Under the pieces are notes generated by a model. It was given only the letters and a program-made list of their open reading frames with translations, was not told the DNA's origin and did no database searches. A DNA stretch of 60,000 nt from Tubiluchus corallicola (taxonomy: Eukaryota > Priapulida > Priapulimorpha > Priapulimorphida > Tubiluchidae): contig JAQGDQ010000145.1 in NCBI GenBank assembly GCA_030141605.1, positions 64,001 to 124,000 of the forward strand, read 5' to 3'. Below, in pieces: positions 11,801 through 23,900 of this stretch; positions within the stretch are counted from its first letter, which is position 1; every line of letters begins with the position of its first letter. A program made the position numbers and the translations under genes.

Positions 11801-14796
11801 GAACATTCTTGATTGAAAAGAGCTTCCCGCTCTGCTGCCTGTGTGAGTCATTGCAGCAGTCAGTTCGCCGTTTGCCGTGGCTTTGAGAGCTTCGAAACTG
11901 TGATAACTTCCTTCCGTTCAAGGTTGAGAGAAAAGTTTCCTGCCAAACAAACTCGTCTGACTTCTTTTTTTCAATAAAACAGGAGACGAGTTGATACAGA
12001 CAGTTTTTTGCCTTTTTTAATGAAGGGGAAGAGTCTTCATGGGTCACTTCGCTTAATATGGACAGCCGCTTAATATGGACATACACTGCTGGCCCGAGGT
12101 GTCCACAATAAGCGGCGGCCACTGTACTGGTCTTATGTTTTAACTGACTAGACACATTTGTAAACAAATTTCACTTCATGCACGTGGTCTATAAGTTCTG
12201 TACTATGGTGATGATTTTTTTAGTACTTCGCAAGCTGTAATCCACTACTCATCGATAAGGCTTCATTTAGTGTCGTTATGGCAAGAACATATCAAAGCTA
12301 ATTGTCTAAACCTTCTGTAAGTTTCTCTTTAAATTGCATTCATTTTAATAAACATTTAATAACTTAGTCTCATTATTTTGTCTGCTTTGGTTCATCTGTC
12401 TAAATCACATTCTGTTTGCAGCTGTTGGATACATTGAAAAGATAAAGAACCCATTGTTGAAGTTACAAATAGTATGTACACTATATAATATAGTTTTGTT
12501 GTTAACTTTGTGGGCGTTTATTTTTAATTTAAAAAAATGACTTAATACCTTTCCTTTTGACAGAGAAGTCTGAGTATTGCACTTAGAGTGAAAGACACCT
12601 TAAAATTACATGGCATTTTATTTTTAGATGCTTTTAGCACATTTTGACAGATTCTGCAAAAAAGTTAAGGATCGTGATTGTGGTGATAAGTCCTGGCAGT
12701 GACCTGTCATGACCTATTATTACCTGTCATTGTTCATTCTATCCTAGCTTATACTTTAGAATTATTATCAGTTCTAAATTTTTGTCCAGAAGTATGAAAT
12801 TTATATTTGAAAAGGCATGATTGAGTTGTTTTGAAATTGCTCTTTATTTCAACATTTGTTTCATTTTTAGGATATATTTCATCTACAAATAATCTGTGGA
12901 GATATAACAGAAAACATCAAGAGGTATCTTCCTTACACAGGTAGCGTAAGCCTCCATGAATAATTTCCTAGTATTAGACACTGATTTGTGAATTATGTAA
13001 CAACATTCTCTGCAATTGTTCGTTGTTTTCTTGAGCTATTCACTCCTGCTGGATATACAAACTATAGGGAAAAATATTGTTGATGGCAAGCATGGTGATA
13101 ATGATGTTGAAATGGCAACAGCAGTAGCAATATTAGTGTTATTGATGATGGTAAGCCAGGTCAAAATACAATAGGTACTGTTTAGCAGAATTATCTTAAA
13201 AAAGTATTGGGACCAAATTCAATGGATGAATCAATTAGTTGAAATAAAATTATTGTAGAAATGTCAGCCAGCATTGATTAATAAAGATCTGTTTTTTGTT
13301 ATGAAGTTTAAAATTACTTGAAGTGGACTAAACATGATATTTTGGAATACACAAAGCATCTTGTGCTTGAGCTGCAGTATCAGGCATTAGCGCTTCCTTG
13401 AAGGATGCAAGTGTGGTATCTTAGTCCCCGTCAGTATTTCTTGTTACTATTATACCAAAATAGCAATTGCCTCATTTGTCGATTATGTAACTGGTGTAGT
13501 CTCATTAAGTTCTGCTTGTGCCATATTTGGCAGAGTGCATCCCTTCTGTAACTTAATTGCCAGTCTTATCCAGGATGAAACCAGCATGAATAAATCGTGC
13601 TCTATTAGATGAATTAAGCAACTGATTCAATTAATTGGAAGTGGAATAAATGGAACTGCTGTAATGTAAAACAGCTCCGTTATTTAGCGGAAATGAGTTG
13701 GCTGGCATTTCTTTTGAGTACAACATATACATTACGTAGCATTTTTGTATTGCTGTTTTACCAGGGCATATACAGATAGCACAAGTACCAGACAGGCACG
13801 AACCCGATTCTGTTGGCGAATTGAATTACACATATATATTCAATTTGCTGCAGGAGTTGGGATATTCAGGCTATATAGGATGTGAATATATACCAACTGC
13901 AGGTAAGATCATTTATGAATACTTATTATGTCAAATGCTTCAGTTGTCTCTCGAAATATTTAAAAATTTATTAAAAATGAGCAACAATTACAATAGGAGA
14001 TAAACGACAATTTGGTGGCAAAGTCTCTGATGCATGAGAATCTTAGTGGCTTCAAGTTGGTCTTCATTATAAGTCTAGCAATGTAGCAGTTTTAATTTAC
14101 ACCTATATACCACATGTTGGAAACAAAGATTTAATTGGTTTATTTAGAAATTTATTTAATTGAATAGCTTGGGAGCTAGACTGGTGCTTAAATTTTCTGC
14201 AATTTAATCCAAGTTCAAAAAACCTAGTCTTCGTTTTCCAGACCCAACTAAAATTAGTATTGTGTCCGTCTACATAATTGTAGTGTTTAGCTGAAGAAAA
14301 TTCAAGACCAGGAAATTAAAATATATTTATAATTATTATGCAGAATTACATCATGATATATACAGTTATTGAGATGATTAAGTAGAATAATTAATTCTAC
14401 TTAAGTGGGACAACGGTAGTTTTTGGCCTATTACATGCTAACAATAAACGGCCTAGCCACGTTTTAGCAAGATAAAATTGCTGTATTATATAGGGACAAA
14501 CGTATCTACCAGAAATTACATTATAAATTAGACATTTAAAATACTACGTAATATAACGGTAGACTATACCTATGTCGATGACTTCAGGATATTGTTAATA
14601 ATCAATTTTATTTACTATAATAGATCTAAAAGGAAAGATTTTTCTGACTGAGTTGGCAATATTTGTTAAACCCTCCAGAAGTGAATGTAATACTTTATGC
14701 TTAATTCTGACCTCAATAACAATAATGTTAATATATTTTTCTTTAGGTAAAACTGAAGATGGACTGGGCTGGTTAAGAGCATATCAGAACCAATAG
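8856..14796 (+). CDS. HYI: Hydroxypyruvate isomerase, complete, eight exons
   Basis: Exons 8856-9051, 9687-9795, 11119-11221, 11433-11508, 12422-12471, 12871-12940, 13765-13902 and 14747-14796 give a 263-residue protein, close to the usual family length of about 260-280. The enzyme is a TIM-barrel sugar isomerase expected to interconvert hydroxypyruvate and tartronate semialdehyde. Family landmarks are FSANLSFLF and GFEAVE near the N-terminus, [44 protein letters not shown] and GCEY. The metal and catalytic positions expected for the family are all present: Glu144 (EPIN), Asp179 (DIFH), Gln205 (HIQIAQ) and Glu242 (GCEY). The start is the ATG directly before FSANLS. An upstream in-frame ATG at 8820 (sequence reads ATG only on an extended frame) would add 12 unlike residues. 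Introns carry a hAT copy and a pogo-like MITE. I see no canonical AATAAA soon after the stop. Confidence 0.93.
9935..10520 (+). mobile_element. hAT-like non-autonomous element (copy A) in a HYI intron
   Basis: This stretch is the same repeat as 53635-54149, in the opposite orientation. Shared landmarks are ATAGCAAAGGAGGG at the 5' side, AGTTATTCAGGTGCAG in the middle, GGAAAGTGGGGC and CCAGAAGTTTTTTTG near the 3' side, and GCTTGCTACACC at the end. The ends read CAAAGACATAGC inward from the left and a related GTAGCAAGC from the right. Target duplications are not preserved in this copy. An open frame at 10310-10543 is repeat sequence, not a gene. Confidence 0.65.
11669..12124. mobile_element. 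Pogo-like MITE with subterminal iterons, in a HYI intron
   Basis: Inverted repeats of about 26 bp begin CAGTGGCCGCCGCTTATT at both ends and are flanked by TA (11667-11668 and 12125-12126). The length is 456 bp. Inside both ends the motif CCGCTTAATATGGACA (or GGTTATTGTGGACA) recurs several times, a typical transposase-binding layout. The 126-codon minus-strand frame inside it has no visible domain. Confidence 0.85.
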
Positions 14797-15304
14797 CAAA
14801 TTGAACAATGTCATTGATTTCATTTTACAATGTTGCAAGGAAAGTAGTTAAAGAAGTAATGAAGTTTTATTGTTTCTGACGATGAAAGAAGCCATCCAAA
14901 AAGCACTTTTGTGATTATATGTGTCTTCAAACAACAACACGTGAAAACACGAAATTGTCTGTGATTTCAAACTGACATATTTTTCTTCCACCTCTGTTAA
15001 GATAAATAATCATTTTGCAGTGCAGCTCGCATTGTAATTTTGTGTGTGTTAATTTATAACTGTTGCTAAAATTGTTCTTATGATATGTTGACTTGAATGT
15101 TTTAACATTATTCATCAGTAACAGTACTGCCAATACTGAAACAAATAAGTAATTTAGCATCTGTTTCACATAGTATCACATAACATGATACGTTTCACAT
15201 AACATAGTATCTGTTTCTGTGGACATAAATGGTGTGTAACACCAGTTAATGCTGAGTTGTACATTCTATGTGTACTGAAACAGCTGTTAATCATTATTGT
15301 GATA
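14797..15304. other. HYI 3' flank
   Basis: The HYI 3' UTR should lie here. I see no AATAAA and no recognisable gene. Two near-identical short stretches around 15170-15215 (TTTCACATA...ATAGTATC) suggest a small local duplication. Confidence 0.45.
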
Positions 15305-16039
15305 CAGTATAATCCACTTATAACGAGTTTCAAGGGACCGTCAAAATTCAGTCGCTATAACCGAGTCTCGTTATAGGCAAGGTCAATTGTCTGAGTGTAT
15401 GAGCTATATAGAAATGAAGCCTATATGCCTGATATAATGTTAACCATGAAAAGAGCACCTGTTTGAGATTGGCACAAGTTTGTTAATGAGTGCCATTGTT
15501 CAGTAAGTATTCTGTAATAAAAAGAGTAAATTTATAATGTTTAAACTGCGTAAATTTATAATGTCTATTATTAAGGCAGTCTATTATACGATACATTCCG
15601 TGGTGGCTCGTAGTTAAAATGAGTGGAGTGCTTCAAAATTAAAAATTTTTTAGCCATTGTTTTAATGCTGTGTAAAATGAAACAAGCATGAAATTATAAT
15701 GTTGTAATTGTAATTTTAAACAAACACAATGTTGTAATTGTAATTTTAATTTTAAACTAATTTAAACACAACCTTGATAAACTCCTAAACAAAAAATATT
15801 GTGAATAACCTAAATTGTCGCTTTTGAGCACGTGACAACTGGCAACATGTACTGCAGTGAGCGACAGTACTCTTTCTACCCAAAGTACAGCGTCTTATTT
15901 CGGACGTTGCTTGGGCTGTCTTGAAGTCTTGAATAATATTCTTCTAAAGGTCTTTGACGACATACTAGAAGTTTGGGGTGCACGGTTCGTATACACGCTG
16001 AGAAAAGTAACTCGCTAACTGGTGATGGTATTAGATGTT

Positions 16040-17490
16040 ATGAAAAGAGGTGAAACGAGCAAAACAAACATGGTGGGTGTGGGCTAGAAACAGATTTTCA
16101 GAGAGATTTGGTGGGATGGTACCCTCACGGTAGAAACAGCAGAGGGTGTTAGTGCTCGTAAGTGATCTCTTCAAGTGATTTCTCTGATATCCGGTGGAAG
16201 TTTGTTCCACAAGCGTATTGCTCTGGAGTAGGAATATAAATAAATATTGACTCTTGATGATGGCTGAACAAATTTGCTGTTATCTTTGAGAGATGGGGTG
16301 ATGTAAGTTGGTAAATTTATACCTACCCTGTGTTGCACTATATCATGAAAGATGTTTAGTATCGTTTGTCGGCGTCTAATTTCTAGTGTTTCCCACCATA
16401 GTTCGGAGATCATTTTAGATACTTCAGCATTTCTGGTATATTCATTTTGTACAAATCGTGCTGCATTTCGCTGGACTTGCTCAATGCACTTGATGTCAGT
16501 AATTGGGTATGGGTTCCAAGCTGCAATACCATATTCTAGTTTAGGTCTGACCAGGGCTTGATATGCTCTTTCTTTGACTTGTTGATGACATGGATGTAGC
16601 GTCCTGCAAATGACATTAAGTGTGCAGGTTGCGCGAGTGACAATTTCCTGGCAGTGCTTACCCCAACAAAGATTTGTGCTGATGGTAATGCCCTGGTATG
16701 GGCGTGAAGGAACATGCTCTAGGATTTTGCCTCCCATGCTGTAAGAAAAGTAGTTTGGGTTTTTCTTTTGAGAAATAAGTAAGATGTTGCGTTTATCAAT
16801 GTTAAAGTCCATAAGCTAGTTTCCCCCCATATTCGCAGCTGTGAGAGATTGTGTTGTAGAATACAGTGATCTTGATTACTCCATATAGGTCTGTAGAGAG
16901 TCGAGTCATCAGCAAATAGTCGGATATTAAATGATATATTGTCACCGTTGTCATTTATATAGAGGAGGAATAAAGCCGGTCCAAGGACTCCTGATGTAAC
17001 ATTTATAGATTTGGAGTGAGATCTATTGACAGAGACCTTCTGTGTCCGCTCAGAAAGAAAAGATTTGACCCATTTTAGCATATGACCTCTGATACCATAG
17101 AACACAAGCTTAGCTAGGAGACGCTGATGTGGGACCAAGTCGAAAGCTTTGCTAAAGTCGAGCAGGACAGTATCTACCTGGCATTCTTTGTCTTGTTTGT
17201 CATTTAAAGCTAATGTCCAGTCATGTAAAAATGACTTGTATAGTCTGTGAAGCAAATTGTACTTCCCTTGCCTGGTCCGGTTCCCCACAAGTATGAAGAA
17301 AGAACTAAGAAAAAAGATTATTATATTGAATATTATCGATCATATTGAGTGAAAGCAGGGGGTGCTGCAGTACGACACCACCTATACACGAGCTGCCACT
17401 GAATACATTCCTGCTTAAAATAACTGCGGAGTTACTTTGATTGCGACGTCTGCTGACAGTCGAGTGTATTTTGCGTAGGTGTGCAAACAT
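16040..17490 (-). mobile_element. Non-LTR retrotransposon (LINE) 3' fragment with broken reverse transcriptase
   Basis: Minus-strand frames 17288-16719 and 16812-16171 together encode part of a reverse transcriptase. The first carries motif A (DFSKAFDLVPH), the SGVLGPALFLLYIND block and motif C (FADDS). The second carries the C-terminal LINE block (YQALVRPKLEYG, QVQRNAARFV, RAIRLWNKLPPDI). A frameshift near 16800-16815 separates them and the endonuclease and N-terminal part are missing. It resembles the CR1/L2/Jockey group, but the clade is not resolved. It is inactive. Confidence 0.85.
16171..17288 (-). pseudogene. Reverse transcriptase pseudogene (frameshifted)
   Basis: This is the coding remnant of the LINE at 16040-17490. 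The catalytic FADD motif is intact, but the frame breaks downstream of it and the N-terminal half is absent. It cannot make a full ORF2 protein. Confidence 0.8.
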
Positions 17491-18615
17491 TTAAATGTCC
17501 GCACAAGACCTTGGATGTTTGCGTGGTTGGAAAACACTCATGGCTTTTGTTTAACTCCTTCATGACAATGAAGTTTTGATATCCCCGTACAAAGATGCCC
17601 ATACTGGCTTGAACTACTAGTGCAAAACTATGTATTTTCTGAAAGAGAATTAATTTTTCTTTTTAGCACTAAATAATATGCTAAGATTTTTACATTTGTT
17701 TGTGTGATTAACAGGATGATATGAAATGTATGCATAACTTTCAAAGAATTTTCGTTTCAAAGTCTTCTAGTTGCCATAGTTTCTAGATAACTTGTTATCT
17801 AATGTCGCTCTGCACAAAATTTTGCAAAAAATATTGAAATCACAAACTTTGTAAATTGGACAGCTGTTCAAACGCGCAAAAGTATTATGAAATTTGTGCA
17901 GGTACTCAACCGCTTACTACAGGCGAGTCTGTCCCGCGCTGGCTATTGAATTGACAACCAGCACACCCAGAATGATAAGTAGCTGTATAGTAATTTAATG
18001 TGAATCCAAATATAATGTTTTAGGAACATGTTTACTTGCAAGAGATTTTTCACAGGGTGAAAACTTTGAGAAGTCACAGAATTATTTAGTTTGTAAAGTA
18101 AAGCAGTTTATTTAAAAATCTCTGTTGTTATACCTGCTTCGTATGAAATTGCGCCATTTAAGGAAAAGTTTACTGTCGTCTGATAACTTCCCAACTTCTT
18201 GAGAAACTAGTGTTTTTCTGCCTGAATCATCGTGGTCGCTTCAGTCTGACAGCACAGTGCGTTGCAGCGCTTGTATATGCTGAGCTAACTGACCAGCAGG
18301 TCTGCATGATTGTGCTGTACTTGATATACGTAACATTGTTTTATAAATTGTCAATAAATTAATCGCCACGGTGCACCGTGATCTTTTTGCCTTTGATGAA
18401 CAGTGGATGCCCCTCTTTTTAGAAATCGCGCTCATTATTTCAGGGTAAATATAATTACTGGATCGGAAATTTCCCTTGTAATAAGCAAGATCTCGTACTA
18501 TCAGAGCTCGCTGCAAGCAAGGTTTAAAAATATTATTTAAGTCTGAGATTTGGCAGGACCTTGAAATTTCTTCGTAATAACCAGAGGCTCGTTAGTCATA
18601 AGTGGATTATACTGT

Positions 18616-19207
18616 AATTAATATTTTTTGGTTGGTTAAGAATACATCTGCTAAAAATGAATTTTTTTTTTGTTTTTGGAGCATGCTTTTTTATTAACAA
18701 GTTTTGCTTTTTATAATTTTGATGTTACTGTGTGGGCTAGTATTATTTGTTTTGGATCATTGCACTGTAAAGTTTTTTGTAAATGTGATTGTAGCTGCTT
18801 TACCGGTTTTGTTTGTGTTATTTCCAGTTATGCAGCAAAAATTCAATGCGTTAACGTCCATAACTTTGCTTAGTCGAAAGGGGGTGTCATTGATCGCTCT
18901 AAAGCGCTAGACAGAAATGATTAAACTTTGCCACCTCGTCGAGCGGTCACGCAGGTCAGGAGAAATGGCTATAGTGTTGTTCGCTTTAACAAACTAACGT
19001 GTTCATTTTAGAAGATTTCTGATATTGTTAAATTTAACGTCATTGAACCTCGAACACGAGTGTTTGAATAAATTCTCTCTTGCTTTGAAGTTGTGAACTT
19101 AGTTTGTGTGGCATATTTGAGTTATTTATATGATTATATCGCGTTATTGTGTTTGGCGGTAGCGTGCTGCTATTATTAATAATAATACTACAGTTGTCAG
19201 TGCTGTT
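18616..19207. other. Spacer, no recognised feature
   Basis: AT-rich DNA between two mobile elements. Two overlapping open frames (18670-18873 and 18704-18910) are hydrophobic, T-rich translations with no family resemblance. I do not call them genes. Confidence 0.5.
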
Positions 19208-19971
19208 TTGTAGGGCGCCGAGTAACCCACTAGCCGAAGTAGGACACTTCCGGCAAAACACATGTGCTAAATTTGCAGAAAAGCAGTGTCGTACATGGGC
19301 AGCCCAAGTAGGACACTAGCGATTTCTGTCGAGAATCGAGATTTATGACATACAAAAACATAAAAGTAAATTTGTTTTAGAAAAAAAAGTAACTTTATAA
19401 TAATGATGGATAGTCCATGACAATTTACAAATGTATTTGTAATGTATCATCATTATTATTAGCTCCATTAATATCATCGTAACATTAAACTAATTATCTA
19501 ATGCTTTAAAGATAGAAACTATGTAGGGCACATAACTCGCTAACCCGTTTACTTAGTAGAAAACAATTATTTGTCCAAGGGGGAGTGAAAAGGATCACCT
19601 GTCTGTAAAGCAAGACAAAATAAAAAATGATATACCTTAAACAAATGTTGGAATCGCCTAAGGAGTGGGTTTATTTCCTTTCAAAAAGATTAATATCGAA
19701 GCCAAATTTAATATTGGTCATTTTACTAGCTCAAAATAAGATTCTTGTCTTTTACCAGATGTATAATAATTATTCAACCTATAGTGACGTTTTTAATTAT
19801 TATTATTCCATAAACAAGGACAACGGACGGTGCCAGTACGCTTAGCAACTCAATTCGCGACCTGTTTCTAGTGTCCTACTTGGACAGCCCATGTACGATG
19901 CGTCCTACTTGGGCTAGCCCAAGTACGCCAATTGTCCTACTTCGTCTAGTGGGTTACTCGGCGCCCAACAA
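19208..19971. mobile_element. Orphan DNA-transposon-like element with GC-rich inverted repeats
   Basis: Both ends carry inverted copies of GGGCGCCGAGTAACCC, and the similarity runs on for over 30 bp into CGAAGTAGGACAC; it may extend out to TTGTA/TTGTT. Inside, AAGTAGGACA and its complement recur next to GCCCAAGTA. The interior is AT-rich and non-coding (764 bp). I see no target-site duplication, so the superfamily is uncertain. Confidence 0.7.
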
Positions 19972-20123
19972 GTCATTTAAAATCACCTGACTACATTCTT
20001 TAACAATAGAAGCGGGTCCTAATCGATTGTGAGCTTATATACCTGTGATGTAAGCCGGTCAAGGCTATCTAGTTTTTGCCCATAGTTTTCTCCATCTTGG
20101 TAGTAACTAGTTGCATGTTACTC

Positions 20124-20186
20124 CAATAATTTTCAATACACTATGCTTAACAACTGTTGTTAAGCATAGTGTATTGAAAATTGTTG
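20124..20186. repeat. Near-perfect 63-bp palindrome
   Basis: Arms 20128-20154 and 20156-20182 are perfect complements of 27 bp around a single T at 20155. Three more pairs plus one G-T wobble extend it to 20124-20186. The loop is too small for a microRNA precursor. It borders a LINE fragment. Confidence 0.95.
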
Positions 20187-20189
20187 AAG

Positions 20190-20800
20190 TTTTTGCCTAT
20201 ATACCTTACACTTATCGGTGTTGAACAGCATTAGCCAATTGCGCGACCAAGCTTCCGAGATTTTAACGTCATTCTGCAGGGTATCCTAGTCATTGGAAGA
20301 TGCAATTGCCAGTAATGTCATTGATGTATAATACTAAAAGCAATGGTGGCACCCCACTTTTGACTTCAATGATAGAGGACATGATAGAGTTGATCCGTAC
20401 GCATTGAGAGCTCGCTGTTAATATCCAATGCATCAATTGGCCGCAAATACCATAAGCTTCAAGTTATAGTAACAAATGTTTGTGGGGGACCTTGCTGAAT
20501 GCTTTTTATAGATCATAGTAAATTACGCCAATATCAAGTCCTTGTTCAACAGCTTCCTGCCAGTCGGTTAGACATTCTAATAAGTTGAGAACACAAGAAC
20601 TGCCATGAATAAAGCAAAAAAATAAAGAATCTAGCAACAAGTTCCAGTGTTGCAAGTGTCTGTAGATTTCATTCCTGCCGATCCTTTCCATCAACCTGTA
20701 AACCACTGAAGTAAGGCTTATCGGGCGATAAGTGGCTTTGTGTTGCCTGTCTTTCTTAGAAATGGGCGAGATAATAGAATGTTTAAACTTGGAAAAGATT
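20190..20800 (-). mobile_element. Degenerate LINE reverse transcriptase fragment
   Basis: Reading the minus strand from about 20790 to 20200 gives, with stops and shifts, YRPISLTSVVYRLMERI, the GSSCVLNLLECL block, VIYYDL*KAFSKVPHKHLL (motif A region) and GVPPLLLVLYIND. This is the same general class as the LINE at 16040-17490 but a different portion, and more decayed. It ends just upstream of the FASTKD-like gene. Confidence 0.8.
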
Positions 20801-20996
20801 TGCAGTTCGTGTGACTGAAATTTCGTATTTGTAACTTATGTCACATAATTTATTTATTGTAAATAATAAAGTATTATTTTATTGCATAAGTGAAAAGTTA
20901 TTGTTTACTGTCTAATTGCATATGGCACGTGTAAATTATGTTTTTAAGGTAACCTGCATCCTCTGATACGATTGATAATTATTGGCTTGTGGGAAA

Positions 20997-23900
20997 ATGA
21001 TGCGGAAATTCTTAGTGCTGAGACCAGGAGTTACACAGATGTTATTAATGACTAAGTCTACGAAATTTTTGTCTAGTTATGCAAAATTTAGTCAACAACT
21101 CTTTGCAGCTAGGAAATACTGCAAATTCTCCACATCGAGCTCAGAAGGCGACCCTCCTGACCTACTAGCACAGCAGTTGGACAAATGTGATGCTTTACCA
21201 AGAGTATTAGATATTGTGGATCGCCACTTTGGAGTTATGAACGACTCCCACGTTTTCAATGCATTGTCTTTGATTTTCAAGTTTCGCTCGCAGGCATCTG
21301 TGGATCTTTTAACTGACGATAGATTTAAGGTTATGTGTAGATTAGTTAGAAAAAAAGCAAAGTTTTTTACTCCAAATGAGCTGGTCACAGCACTGAAATG
21401 CTGCAGTGCTCTAGGTCTTCATTCATCTTCGTTTACGATACAGACTCTTTTGCATCTCTTACGACACTCAATTAATGATCTGGACATCGAGGAATTGATG
21501 TTTCTTGGTTTCTTAGTGCAAAAGCAAAAAAGCGATGCGATTATTAAAGCTTTTCATGTTGCCGTACCTTTAGCTGTCCAAATTAAAGCCGAACCAAGTG
21601 TTCCACTTTACAGTTTTCAGGAAATAGCTGAACTCTTAATATTCTGTTCAAACTTTAAAAATACTGTCTCACCAAAATTTGTGGACCTGTTAGTGCATCA
21701 TTGCAGCCAGTGCTACGACAAGGACATTCAGGAGCAGCTGAGCCCTTCACGGTGTGTTACTTTGACCATATCATTGTCTAAGCTTAGTGTTGACGAGCCT
21801 ATTCTAACCCATAACCTGCTTAAATATTTAGCAAAAAGTATTAGTGAAGTGACAAAACAAAGCCTCATGGCCTTTGTAAGTGTCTGCCGTTCCTCACAGT
21901 GGTATAACTCTGTACTGTACGATAACCTTATTGTTAGGCTGCTTGATGAAGACATAAATTCAAGACATTTGCTTGCTGTAGCTTCACTGTGTCTTGGCAA
22001 TAACCATTTTAGTCAACTGTTGTGTAATAGTGTTGCAAAGCGAGTGCGCATTGATCCAAATTTATTTGTGGATCCACACATTTCTGTGCTCACCATAGCT
22101 GAACTCTTTGCACATGCCAGTTATAAGCCACCATTTTGGGATACTGTGACACAGCAACTACTGAATGTGAAACAACAGATAACAACCTTTGAAACTTCGG
22201 CACCCAGACTACTATTGCGTCTTGTGAAGGCGCTGACTCTATTGGAGGTTTTTCCTTCAAACCTGTTGGAGTCCGTTTTTGAGGATGAGCAGGTGGACGC
22301 ACTTTATTCAACTGCTAACAGAGGTCTGTAATATAAGTTCTTTTTAGAACTTGAAACACCAACTTGTTGTGAATGGTTTATAATTGGGTTAATATTTGTT
22401 CTAATTTTTTATACATTTTGGTACACTACACGTTAATATTCGTGGTATGACTGGAGTCTGATTCATTATCAAGAACATTCCTCTAAGATGAGCCACTGAA
22501 CTGGCAGATCAGTCTCAGCCATTTAAATGTATCCTTTCTGTGCAACCTAAATATCCTTACCATGCAAGCTAAATAGTCAGGGTTTACAGGGGTTACTGCC
22601 TAGAGCGGTTATCAAGCCCACGTGCCACTCATTCAAGAGCATCCCCATCCCCTGGGCTTTGAAGCTGGCTACAAATTCTAATAATGTGCTGAGAATAATA
22701 TTAATGAAATTCAATATTAAATTAAACTTCAAAATGTTTTATGTGTGCATTGTGAAATTGCTTGGCCTGCTCAGATTGTATATATAATTAACATTCAAGA
22801 ACTTTTTCGTGGAATTCTTTTGCTCATATGCTTAACATGAGTAAACAATTTTGCTGAAGTTCACCAACTAGGAACTTAGGTCCTGCCTGAACTTCATTAA
22901 ATCGGAAAGGTATTTAACAGGTATGAAAGATAAAAGAATTTATTATTAATATTTTTGTGAATAACTTAACCTACTGTAAAAACTGAAATTATTTTGAGAC
23001 TTTTATTTTTGTCGGTTACAAAAGTAACAGTGAACTCCTATGAGGAACCCACATATATAAACAAATTGAAGTTTTTTAGGGTTTTCTTTGCATAAAAGTG
23101 TGAAATTTACTATAGAGGAATTGATACTGCATCACAATTTTCGTAATAATACACATGACTTGAAACAAAAATTGATCTGCAAGAGAAATGAAATTCAGAG
23201 AAATTTGTTTTTTTAAGTTGTGTGTACATGATCGTTTTATCATCCAAACTGCTGCTTTAATACTGATGCTATCATATTTCAGCAAATTTTGAAAGGGACA
23301 TTGAAAATTTACTGCTGATAAATCAGTCTTTATCGACAGAATGCTCGAATTATGAGGGAAAGCGGCTTTCAGAATCATTCATATTACGCATTTTTGATCA
23401 CTATATTCATATGCAGGTCTGTTTGATATACATTTTTTTTTGTTTTCACAATGTTTTTAAAAGTCAAAAATGCTAAATGTAAATATAACTGGACAATGAG
23501 TGGCATGCAGTGGTATTTTCTATAACTGCTAAATCATTGGTAAAGGTTTATTTTCTATCTTTGTTCGCTAAGTTTCCTTTTTTAGCGAAATATTTTTTAT
23601 TAATTTTCTAACATCTGTTAAGAGGAGTGTCTCAAGAATTATAAGCTTTTCAAACAAATTATGAACTAACGCATAATATTTGTTGTTTTCTCTAATGATA
23701 TAATCCACTGAAAGAAATAACCTTACAAGCAAAGCTGACATAACCTAATGTAAGTTAATCAGTTCAAGGCTACCATTCAATGCCAACTAACAGACAAAAC
23801 CTTTAAACACAAAATTATTGCCTTGTAAGTATTGAATTCATTGTGAATATTATAGGATTTGCAAAAATACTTTGGTTCACAAAAGTATAAATTTCATTTT

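Larger units (their letters stand above)
15305..18614. mobile_element. Pogo/Tigger-like element, 3.3 kb, with a LINE nested inside
   Basis: The outer ends are inverted copies of CAGTATAATCCACTTAT, flanked by TA on each side (15303-15304 and 18615-18616). Similarity continues inward more loosely (AACGAG, TTTCAAGG). No transposase frame is visible, so it is non-autonomous or gutted. Much of the interior (about 16040-17490) is a minus-strand LINE fragment, so the original element was probably about 1.8 kb and was later invaded. Confidence 0.75.

Noticed and set aside
11787-12167. 126-codon minus-strand frame
   Set aside because: Overlaps the end of a pogo-like MITE and runs past its boundary; no domain.
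18670-18910. Two overlapping hydrophobic small frames
   Set aside because: T-rich sequence gives Phe/Leu/Val-rich translations in several frames; no start, splice or domain evidence.
20128-20182. microRNA precursor at the long palindrome
   Set aside because: One-base centre leaves no terminal loop, and perfect pairing is unlike an animal pre-miRNA.
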